This document shows positions 1 through 5,715 of a stretch of 64,000 bases of DNA, in pieces. The notes below the pieces were generated by a model. The model saw only the letters and a list, made by a program, of their open reading frames with translations. It had not been told where the DNA came from and ran no database searches. The translations under genes and the position numbers were made by a program. The stretch spans positions 1 through 64,000 of the forward strand of contig NZ_PENS01000018.1 in NCBI RefSeq assembly GCF_003144325.1, given 5' to 3'. The stretch is from Proteus terrae. GTDB lineage: Bacteria; Pseudomonadota; Gammaproteobacteria; Enterobacterales; Enterobacteriaceae. Position 1 is the first letter of the stretch. Each line of letters begins with the position of its first letter.

Positions 1-105
1 ATTGATAACATAAAATCGGAAAAAAAATCATTTTGGCATGGGTGTGAAATTACTTTAGATCTAGAAACAATGAAAATTAATATAGATTTTAAGTACGAAG
101 ATTAA
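1..105 (+). CDS. C-terminal end of a putative immunity protein gene (5' end outside window)
   Basis: The first frame is open from base 1 to a TAA at 103-105 and encodes a 34-residue tail that is rich in charged residues and ends in FKYED. The pattern of an aromatic/Trp segment followed by an alternating beta-like ITLDL...INIDFKYED end resembles the C-terminus of small polymorphic-toxin immunity proteins of the YezG/DUF600 kind, but this is a weak impression from a short piece. Its position directly before a hairpin and an orphan CdiA toxin module fits the immunity gene of the preceding toxin. Seen: the open frame. Inferred: the immunity role. Confidence 0.45.
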   Translation: MDNIKSEKKSFWHGCEITLDLETMKINIDFKYED

Positions 106-132
106 AATAAGATATTCAGAGATTGTAATTTA

Positions 133-197
133 CATCATATACTTTGCCTACTTTTAATGTATTAATTTCCATTTAAAAGTAGGCAAAGTATATGATG
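133..197. repeat. Perfect 25-bp inverted repeat with 15-nt loop
   Basis: The arms at 133-157 and 173-197 are exact reverse complements over 25 bases, beginning CATCATATACTTTGCC. The hairpin lies between the end of the upstream immunity-like gene and the first readable codon of the CdiA fragment. There is no clean T-run after it, so it is not a textbook intrinsic terminator. It could end transcription of the upstream unit or mark a recombination junction of the toxin cassette. Confidence 0.8.
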
Positions 198-336
198 GGA
201 AGAAAAGTTTTCAAATATTTTTGATCTGAGTTTATTAAGGAAATTATTACAGGATTATACCAACCAATCAGACTTTGGTACGGGCGGCAAATACACCCGT
301 GCCATCCAAGCCATCACCGTATTTACACAAGGTGTC

Positions 337-1839
337 ATGGGCAACAATATTGTTACCGCGATTGCTAATGGTTCCGCCCCTTATCTTGCTAATGAAGTGA
401 AAAACCAAATTCAAGGTAATAGTGTTGAAAGTGATATTCAGCGCACGATAGCGCACGGATTACTGAATGCAGGCCTTGCGTTGGCAAAAGGTGAGAATGC
501 AGTAGTGCAAGCCTCTGGCGCAATGACAGGGGAAACAGTGGGTATTTTATCGCACTCACTTTATGGCAAAACCCCCGAAGAACTCACTGAAACTGAAAAG
601 CAGAATATAAGTGCATGGGCAACGTTAACTTCAGGGATTGTCGGTGGTTTAATCAGCGATAATAGCACAGGCGTTGCTAATGCCGCTCAAGCCGGGAAAG
701 TGGTAGTTGAGAATAACTTTTTGGGAGATATTTCACGCGAGGCATTAGATAAAAGCCGTGAGGCATTACGGGAAAACAAATATACGGAGAGGGATGTTCG
801 TGAGTTACTGGCGTTGGAAGTCCGTGACCAAATCAATGATGAACTGTTAAATCAGTACCGGAAAGATCCGGCGTCTTTGACACCGGAGCAGCAACAGAGA
901 TTTCTGCAGGAATTGCAGCAATATGCTTATGAAAAAACTCACTTGCACGATACCAAAACTGTCGAACAGCTGGTCATTATGTTGTTAAAAGAAGGGGATT
1001 CATCGCTGCTCTCGAACAAAGGCTTCCCATATGCAGGGCGTACAGAAGCGAAAAATGCTTGGGCAGACAAGGAAAGGCAACGGGCATATGAGCAAAACGG
1101 ATGGCTGGGTGCTCTGAACTGGACACGTACACAAACCGAAGAAGAAAAACTGTTCAGAAAAGCCGATAACCTAGCCAATACGTATGGCTACCACAGAGAT
1201 AATGCGGCTATTGGTGATGCTCCTCTTCAGGTATTGCAGGGTGGTTTGACAATCCGAGTTATGGCACCGCTATTGGGAGGGGCAGGTAAAGCCACGGCAT
1301 ATTTATTGGGAGATGGGACAGGCAAAATGATGCTCACAACAGGAACAATAGGAGCCACAGCAAATGCTGGGATTCAATATGGATTTACAGGAGAAATCAA
1401 TTCCGTGGATGTAGTGTTTGCTTTTGGAACAGGCGCTATGACGGCGTATACGAAGCTTGGGGGAACAGTTGCCTGGAATGCAGGCATGGGGGGAGCCGCA
1501 AGTATGTTTAAGGGGGATGATCCTTTTACAATACTTACAAATGCCACTACTGCAGGTATTGGTTCTAGCGTGGGATATGGTTTCGCGGGTAAGCCTATAA
1601 GTTATGGATGGAATCAATATAAATTGTGGAAAACAGGAGGTTGGGATCCCAAATATAACCCTAAATTGCAAGGTGGAGCTATAAAAGGATTATATGGACT
1701 TTCGAAAGATATGAAACCCCATCCTTTGCCTGGTATTTTGGGAAATATAGGCTCTGCCTTTACAACAGAGACTACAAACTTTCTGATGCAAGAGAAAATT
1801 AAGGAAGTTGAGGAAAAAAATAGTGAATCAAAAAACTAA
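337..1839 (+). CDS. cdiA-CT: Orphan CdiA C-terminal toxin module (pretoxin-VENN plus glycine-rich toxin domain)
   Basis: This is the C-terminal part of a CdiA/filamentous haemagglutinin-like contact-dependent inhibition exoprotein, without the secretion domain and repeats. The frame is open from about 196, and similarity to the conserved CdiA region (SDFGTGGKYTRAIQ) begins before the ATG at 337, so the module is a displaced fragment rather than a gene with a normal start. The pretoxin region carries VENN at residues 124-127 (706-717); everything after it is the variable toxin part. The first half after VENN is Gln/Glu-rich; residues about 300-450 are Gly/Ala-rich with hydrophobic stretches, which suggests a membrane-active toxin. 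The downstream partner is a small two-helix membrane protein, which fits that reading. The toxic activity is inference; the CdiA-CT identity is strong. Confidence 0.85.
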   Translation: MGNNIVTAIANGSAPYLANEVKNQIQGNSVESDIQRTIAHGLLNAGLALAKGENAVVQASGAMTGETVGILSHSLYGKTPEELTETEKQNISAWATLTSGIVGGLISDNSTGVANAAQAGKVVVENNFLGDISREALDKSREALRENKYTERDVRELLALEVRDQINDELLNQYRKDPASLTPEQQQRFLQELQQYAYEKTHLHDTKTVEQLVIMLLKEGDSSLLSNKGFPYAGRTEAKNAWADKERQRAYEQNGWLGALNWTRTQTEEEKLFRKADNLANTYGYHRDNAAIGDAPLQVLQGGLTIRVMAPLLGGAGKATAYLLGDGTGKMMLTTGTIGATANAGIQYGFTGEINSVDVVFAFGTGAMTAYTKLGGTVAWNAGMGGAASMFKGDDPFTILTNATTAGIGSSVGYGFAGKPISYGWNQYKLWKTGGWDPKYNPKLQGGAIKGLYGLSKDMKPHPLPGILGNIGSAFTTETTNFLMQEKIKEVEEKNSESKN

Positions 1840-2062
1840 TCAATTTGAATACTTTCTTGTTATGACTATTTTGTGTGCGGTAGTCCTGTTTATTATGGGG
1901 CTGGTTATATACAGCATAGGTGAGTGTATTATTTGGTTATTGATTGGTGGAGATTTTATTTTTTCAATCGAGTTTTTAAAAAAGATTATTAAAGCAAGTC
2001 TATGGGCTGGGCTAGTCGTTGGAATAGGGATGTGGTTTATAGAATATAAGTTACGTAGATGA
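1823..2062 (+). CDS. cdiI: CdiI-type membrane immunity protein
   Basis: This is a 79-residue protein with two hydrophobic segments (around VMTILCAVVLFIMGLVIY and ASLWAGLVVGIGMWFI) and a basic tail, overlapping the 3' end of the toxin module by 17 nt. A GTG start at 1823 is preferred because GAGGA lies 8 nt upstream; the TTG at 1808 has its AAGGAA almost touching it. Position and size are typical of CdiI proteins that protect against pore-forming or inner-membrane-acting CdiA toxins. Its C-terminal half is visibly related to the small protein at 2506-2739, so the two immunity genes are paralogues. Confidence 0.75.
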   Translation: MNQKTNQFEYFLVMTILCAVVLFIMGLVIYSIGECIIWLLIGGDFIFSIEFLKKIIKASLWAGLVVGIGMWFIEYKLRR

Positions 2063-2066
2063 TGTT

Positions 2067-2102
2067 AAGATCCCATCTCAAAATGGTGGGATCTTTCTTT
2101 TG
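2067..2102 (+). terminator. Rho-independent terminator after first toxin/immunity pair
   Basis: AAGATCCCA (2067-2075) pairs with TGGGATCTT (2087-2095) and is followed by TCTTTT. It begins four bases after the immunity stop codon and closes the first toxin/immunity unit. Confidence 0.75.
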
Positions 2103-2112
2103 GTTATCACTC

Positions 2113-2219
2113 CGTCTCAATAACCTTGGCTTGTTAGCCCGTGATACTCATCAATCCTTTTAGAAACCAACGATAACGTTACTGAGCGTGATATTCAAAA
2201 TCACCTCTTCCAGCAATAG
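2113..2219 (+). pseudogene. CdiA conserved-region remnants
   Basis: Two short pieces can be read. The frame from 2113 to the TAG at 2161-2163 gives RLNNLGLLARDTHQSF, which resembles the conserved motif of haemagglutinin-type CdiA proteins where a run like LGLLSRDTANAHQ precedes the C-terminal toxin. A different frame from 2172 to the TAG at 2217-2219 gives DNVTERDIQNHLFQQ, resembling the pre-VENN stretch. Both stop early and lie in different frames, so this is the decayed and internally deleted front end of the second toxin module that follows. Confidence 0.55.
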
Positions 2220-2248
2220 GGGCAATCACGACAGGAAGTGGAGCATTA

Positions 2249-2509
2249 ATGGAGTATGGATTAGGTAATTTTATAGCAAAACCTGTAACTAATTGGGTTG
2301 GTAAAATAATAACAAAAGGCAATAATCCCGGATTTAATAAAGTATTAAGAAAATATTCAGAGTCAGAAGTTAAGGGAAACTCTTATATTATGCAGGAAGT
2401 ATCCGAAATTAGAATTTCTTCTGGAGCAGGTAACTTAAGTAGTAGTGCTATATCTGAATTAGGTGTTTTTTATATACAAAAAAAAGATGAAGAGGAGAAA
2501 AAAGAGTGA
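2249..2509 (+). CDS. Truncated second CdiA-CT toxin tail
   Basis: The frame is open from 2192 and its readable protein starts around PAIGAITTGSGALMEYGLGN; the ATG at 2249 falls inside it. The Gly-rich hydrophobic start and charged Lys/Glu end (EEEKKE) match the layout of the last part of the module at 337-1839, which ends EEKNSESKN. It has neither VENN nor pretoxin domain of its own, only the decayed remnants at 2113-2219, so it is a toxin fragment that is probably not delivered. The stop overlaps the GTG of the next gene, as expected for a toxin and its immunity gene. Confidence 0.6.
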   Translation: MEYGLGNFIAKPVTNWVGKIITKGNNPGFNKVLRKYSESEVKGNSYIMQEVSEIRISSGAGNLSSSAISELGVFYIQKKDEEEKKE

Positions 2510-2739
2510 AAATAATTTTTCTTATTATAGTGTTAATGATTATGTTTATATTTGTTTCATTTATAAGTGTAATGATTTTTTATTTTTTAGTGGAGGTGTT
2601 TTTTTATTTTTATTCAGATATTTCAATTTCATTTAAAGTTAATGAAATAAAAAAAGCATTAAAAGTAAGTATTGGTGGAGGTGCAATTATGGGGTTAGGT
2701 ATTGGAATGTTATATATAAAAGAAAATAAACTAAAATAA
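2506..2739 (+). CDS. Second CdiI-type membrane immunity protein, paralogue of the first
   Basis: This is a 77-residue, strongly hydrophobic protein with a GTG start inside the overlap GTGA with the toxin stop at 2507-2509. Its N-terminal half is one long membrane segment rich in Ile/Phe; the second segment is SIGGGAIMGLGIGMLYI. The pattern F-S-hydrophobic, then IKKALKVSIGGG, then GLGIGM, then a basic end aligns with FLKKIIKASLWAG, then VVGIGM, then YKLRR in the immunity protein at 1823-2062. The pair is therefore a second copy of the same membrane-type toxin/immunity family. It very likely still protects against the cognate toxin of siblings. Confidence 0.65.
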   Translation: MKIIFLIIVLMIMFIFVSFISVMIFYFLVEVFFYFYSDISISFKVNEIKKALKVSIGGGAIMGLGIGMLYIKENKLK

Positions 2740-2804
2740 TTTTTTTAGAATAAAATTTCAAACTTTGAACCATTTTAGATATTTTAACGTAAATTAATAA
2801 TATT

Positions 2805-3326
2805 ATGAATATAAAATTAATCGAATATTTACACTCAGTTTATCCGGAATTATCTATCGATATTAGTTATATAAGAGGATATTCTGATAAAGAAATTTCC
2901 AGCATGGAACGCCTTTATGATATTCGAATTACAGGGCAATTCTATGAGTTTTTAAGGTGTATGGGGCGCTGCAGTGGTGGTCTTTTTGGTGATGATCCAC
3001 TAGTATTTTATCAAGGTCAGGAAACCATAAGAGGTGATATTTTATTTCAAATTGGTGCAAGAGAAGAGCTGGCATCGATCCAATGCCATGATTTGTTAAA
3101 ACAAAAACCATTTTTTATTTCAGTAGAAAGTTATACACAATATCTCTTTCTACTAACAGATTCAGATAATCCAGACCTTATATTTAATTATAATGAAAAT
3201 GATGAATGTGTAGAGAACACGAATTGGGATCTGAATAGTTATTTACAGCATGTTATCAATGTTTATACTCGTCATTATCCGGTTGATCCACCTTTTGATC
3301 GACACGGCGAACTTATTTTGATTTAA
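2805..3326 (+). CDS. SMI1/KNR4 (SUKH) family immunity protein
   Basis: This is a 173-residue acidic cytoplasmic protein. The sequence around residues 30-60 (ISSMERLYDIRITGQFYEFL) followed by a Gly-rich turn (RCSGGLFGDDP) and the late FNYNENDECVENT stretch fit the SUKH (SMI1/KNR4) superfamily, the commonest immunity fold in polymorphic toxin loci. No start alternative competes with the ATG at 2805. It has no toxin next to it, so it is an orphan immunity gene in the array. Assignment rests on recognised motif pattern, not on a profile search. Confidence 0.65.
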   Translation: MNIKLIEYLHSVYPELSIDISYIRGYSDKEISSMERLYDIRITGQFYEFLRCMGRCSGGLFGDDPLVFYQGQETIRGDILFQIGAREELASIQCHDLLKQKPFFISVESYTQYLFLLTDSDNPDLIFNYNENDECVENTNWDLNSYLQHVINVYTRHYPVDPPFDRHGELILI

Positions 3327-3349
3327 ATAAAAAATCTATCTTATGAACT

Positions 3350-3372
3350 GCTCCCAGTTTAAAGCTGGGAGC
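3350..3372. terminator. Hairpin between convergent immunity genes
   Basis: GCTCCCAG (3350-3357) pairs with CTGGGAGC (3365-3372) around a 7-nt loop. It lies 24 nt after the SUKH gene and just before the stop of a minus-strand relic. The plus-strand side lacks a T-run, so termination efficiency is uncertain. Confidence 0.5.
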
Positions 3373-3381
3373 ACACTTGAA

Positions 3382-3627
3382 TCATGAATTTTTTAAGTCA
3401 CTTACAGCTTCATTTAGAATTTCTAAAAAGTCATTTAACTTAAATTTCATTGGATTTTTTCTGAAAGTATTTCGCATCAGAACAAAACTCTATTTCTATG
3501 TTATTAATTCCTTTGTCCTTATTCAATTGGCAATATATTTGTCTGTTATATGTAATTTCAGCTGTTATTTCTTCATATTTAGAATCACTGAAGAAAGTAA
3601 TTTCAAAATGGTTATTTATATATTATT
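3382..3627 (-). pseudogene. Frameshifted and truncated immunity-like gene relic
   Basis: The minus strand reads as a protein-like sequence in two frames. One frame (about 3625 down to 3440) gives an alternating beta-like sequence including NNHFEITFFSDSKYEEITAE and GINNIEIEFCSDAKYFQKK. The second frame runs from 3450 to the TGA at 3384-3382 and gives MKFKLNDFLEILNEAVSDL. They join exactly if one A is removed from a run of six (plus-strand T at 3455-3460), giving KYFQKNPMKFKLND. The 5' end is missing: an in-frame stop precedes NNHFE. The plus-strand open frames here are shadows. A degraded orphan immunity gene is the best reading; the family was not recognised. Confidence 0.5.
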
Positions 3628-3641
3628 CTTTCGGCCTTTTA

Positions 3642-3728
3642 GGATCTAAGAAACCAAAAGATAGTCATCTGAGTTATAGTGAATATCTCTACCATTTGGT
3701 AAGCCAGCGAGAATCAAGTAGGAGATAG
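3642..3728 (+). pseudogene. Tail of a CDI-type toxin joined to the next immunity gene
   Basis: The last 28 codons of this frame give a coherent basic end (KKPKDSHLSYSEYLYHLVSQ then RESSRR) ending at TAG 3726-3728, one base before the ATG of the next gene. Upstream in the same frame the sequence is the antisense of the minus-strand relic, so the coding signal starts abruptly near 3640. This is the usual look of a recombination junction that kept the last codons of a toxin together with its immunity gene. Confidence 0.45.
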
Positions 3729-3729
3729 G

Positions 3730-4092
3730 ATGGCAATTGATATTACATGTTATACCAAGTTAGATGTTGAGTCATTACAACCTAAATTAGATGTAATTAA
3801 ATTAAATTACGGTTATTTATTCGAGCAGTCATATCTTATGTATGCTGCTAATGAAGTGTTAGTACATGAACAATTGAATTTTATTGAGGATCGAGTCGAA
3901 AAATATAAAAAGGAAACAGATCTACTAATAGCGGAAGAATTTGGGCTTGAAGAACCGAAGTCATATTTTATGATATCAGTGAATGATAAATTCTTCCCTG
4001 AATTGAACACTTCTGAAGTAGCAAATATGCTCAGAAATGAGTTAGGAGAGGAAAATATTATTGTGCTTTTGAATGGTGAAAATTCAATCTAA
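3730..4092 (+). CDS. Putative immunity protein, unrecognised family
   Basis: This is a 120-residue, soluble, acidic protein with no signal peptide or membrane segment. The start is supported by AGTAGGAGA just upstream of the ATG. A long amphipathic central helix (residues about 45-80, rich in Lys/Glu) is followed by FMISVNDKFFPELNTSEVAN. I do not recognise the family. It follows directly on a toxin-tail relic and lies among immunity genes, so an immunity role is inferred from context only. Confidence 0.5.
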   Translation: MAIDITCYTKLDVESLQPKLDVIKLNYGYLFEQSYLMYAANEVLVHEQLNFIEDRVEKYKKETDLLIAEEFGLEEPKSYFMISVNDKFFPELNTSEVANMLRNELGEENIIVLLNGENSI

Positions 4093-4123
4093 ATTTTGTG
4101 ATAAATCCCAGTCAACTCTTGGA

Positions 4124-4225
4124 ATGCAGCTCAAGATTGCGGATCTTAATGCTCAGAAAGACTCCACTTGCGACAATTGCAGTGTTACTTGGCTAAAGGA
4201 AAGGAATAGTGAGTGTTTTAAATGA
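4124..4225 (+). pseudogene. Second toxin-tail relic overlapping an immunity gene
   Basis: The frame ending at TGA 4223-4225 reads MQLKIADLNAQKDST then CDNCSVTWLKERNSECFK, a Cys-containing, Lys-rich end with no start signal of its own. It overlaps the GTG start of the next gene by 17 nt, the same arrangement as the intact toxin/immunity pair at 1823. It is most likely the last part of a toxin whose body was lost. The left edge is approximate because the frame stays open into the preceding gene. Confidence 0.4.
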
Positions 4226-4817
4226 ATATTGGGAACCTAATTTTGGTACTATTTATACTTGGTTTGCAATGGATAAAAATGGAAAAATTGCGGTTATGGT
4301 AAATAACTGTTTTGGTGATCTACCAATAAATTTGTTACGTATTAAAAATGTAGAGCCATTACTTGACCATCTCTGTGAGTATATGTGGGAAGAGTCTCAA
4401 GTATTTAACCACTATCCAAGAAATAAGAATGGCTATTTTGAACTTGATTTATACTCAGCTTGGCGGCAACGATCTGATTTAGATAGAAATAATATTATCT
4501 ATAATCTTCAAGCTGATTTGGTAAAATCTGGTCATTATAGTGAGTCTAATCTACCTGCTAATAAAGGTTTTTTTGTTTATCATGGAATTGAAGGCAATAC
4601 TGCAGGGGAAGATTATCCAGTTGGTTTTACTGGAAAAACAAAAATGGGAGACTATTTTAGGTACTTAGTACCAACGATATACGCTTCAATCTATGACTTT
4701 CCTGAAGAATTACGTTATGGAATAGCTGTTTCTGATACAGTAGATTTTACTCTCGACAGAATATTAGATAACGACAAAATTGATGAGTATTTCCCAAGGA
4801 TATATTGTAAAAATTAA
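4209..4817 (+). CDS. Putative immunity protein, unrecognised family (202 aa)
   Basis: This is a 202-residue soluble protein with many aromatic residues (WFAMDKNGKIAVMVNNCFGD near residue 20; NKGFFVYHGIEGN near 120). The start is a GTG preceded by AAGGAAAGGAA. The WFA-D--G-IA pattern near the N-terminus is shared by several immunity-type proteins that begin with a beta-hairpin sensing or binding domain, but I cannot name the family. Overlap with a toxin tail and position in the array argue that it is the immunity partner of a lost toxin. Confidence 0.5.
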   Translation: MSVLNEYWEPNFGTIYTWFAMDKNGKIAVMVNNCFGDLPINLLRIKNVEPLLDHLCEYMWEESQVFNHYPRNKNGYFELDLYSAWRQRSDLDRNNIIYNLQADLVKSGHYSESNLPANKGFFVYHGIEGNTAGEDYPVGFTGKTKMGDYFRYLVPTIYASIYDFPEELRYGIAVSDTVDFTLDRILDNDKIDEYFPRIYCKN

Positions 4818-4914
4818 TATCTTGATTTTCATAAAATATAAATGAAGATATTTTCTCTAGAATATAATCTGTGTCGATAATAAATACTTAGATATAATAC
4901 AATGAGGAATTGGT

Positions 4915-5259
4915 TTGAAAGCAATACTAAAAGAGTTATCTAGCGATTTTTATGATTTAGATAATTATTATCCTGATAATGAGTGTTTTTCTTTGAGTTT
5001 ATTACTACGTATAGGCACCGAAGAGAGTAATGGTGCTGATAATTTTGATCTGTTGGTTTGTTCTCCTGAATGGATTTTGAAGAATATATGGGGACCTCGG
5101 ATATTAAGACATATACTTATTACACCGGAATATAATATTAATGAAATAAAAAAAGTTATTAATAGTTATATTGCCAAGTGTGATGGTAACTCATGGTTAG
5201 AAATAGCAGGGAAACTTTCTTGTTATTTTGCATGGGAGTATGAAAATTACCATTTTTAA
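4915..5259 (+). CDS. Imm8-like immunity protein
   Basis: This is a 114-residue soluble protein. The order MKAILKELSSDFYDLDNYYP, then a Phe/Leu-rich strand, then DLLVCSPEWI, and near the end GNSWLEIAGKLS and AWEYENY, matches what I know of the immunity 8 (Imm8) family, where proteins end with a W-E-I-A-x-L-S and a WE/FE-Y tail. The start is TTG at 4915 with GAGGAA 5 nt upstream. A short frame just before and across its start (TMRNWFESNTKRVI) could be another toxin end, but this is too short to claim. It is the last immunity gene of the array. Confidence 0.65.
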   Translation: MKAILKELSSDFYDLDNYYPDNECFSLSLLLRIGTEESNGADNFDLLVCSPEWILKNIWGPRILRHILITPEYNINEIKKVINSYIAKCDGNSWLEIAGKLSCYFAWEYENYHF

Positions 5260-5656
5260 TTGTATTAATTACATGGCATCGTTAGTTGATGAGTTTATTT
5301 AGTATTAAGAATTTTGAAATTATTAAAATGTTTAGACATAAAATACATAAGTACACTGTGAACATCACTTGAAAATAAATATTTGTTTCGCATCAAAAAA
5401 TAAAAAATATTTCTAAGCCATTTACCTTCAAGTGTTATGTGGATAAAATAAGCAAGTAAATTTATAATTAAAATTTATATGGAATATATCTTGAGAAAGT
5501 ATTACTTAAAATAACTTTAGTAAATAAGTATAAAATTAAAAAATGAAATAAGTAATACAGTATTTTTAGTTATTAAAAAATTCAAAGTGACAGTTAATTT
5601 TATTTGGCTGAACAGAATAGATAAATCTCTGGCAAGACTCAAAGAACACTATCAAA
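5260..5656. other. AT-rich non-coding stretch
   Basis: About 400 bases of very AT-rich sequence between the last immunity gene and the decarboxylase terminator. I see no convincing coding frame, start with ribosome binding site, or strong repeat. It marks the border between the toxin/immunity island and the metabolic genes. Confidence 0.5.
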
Positions 5657-5699
5657 AACCTAGCCTAAGTTAAATAAACATTGGCTAGGTTTTATTATT
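5657..5699. terminator. Bidirectional terminator hairpin
   Basis: AACCTAGCC (5657-5665) pairs with GGCTAGGTT (5683-5691), followed by TTATTATTT on the plus strand and preceded by AAAA on the left, which gives a T-run on the minus strand. It can close both the island from the left and the decarboxylase gene from the right. Confidence 0.65.
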
Positions 5700-5715
5700 T
5701 AAATCATACTATAAC

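Noticed and set aside
1303-1671. 122-codon open frame on the minus strand inside the CdiA module
   Set aside because: It is antisense to a well-supported CdiA frame, with Cys/Ser-rich low-quality composition and no ribosome site.
3377-3728. Plus-strand open frames of 76-90 codons
   Set aside because: Most of their length is antisense to the minus-strand relic; only the last 28 codons (3642-3728) look coding.
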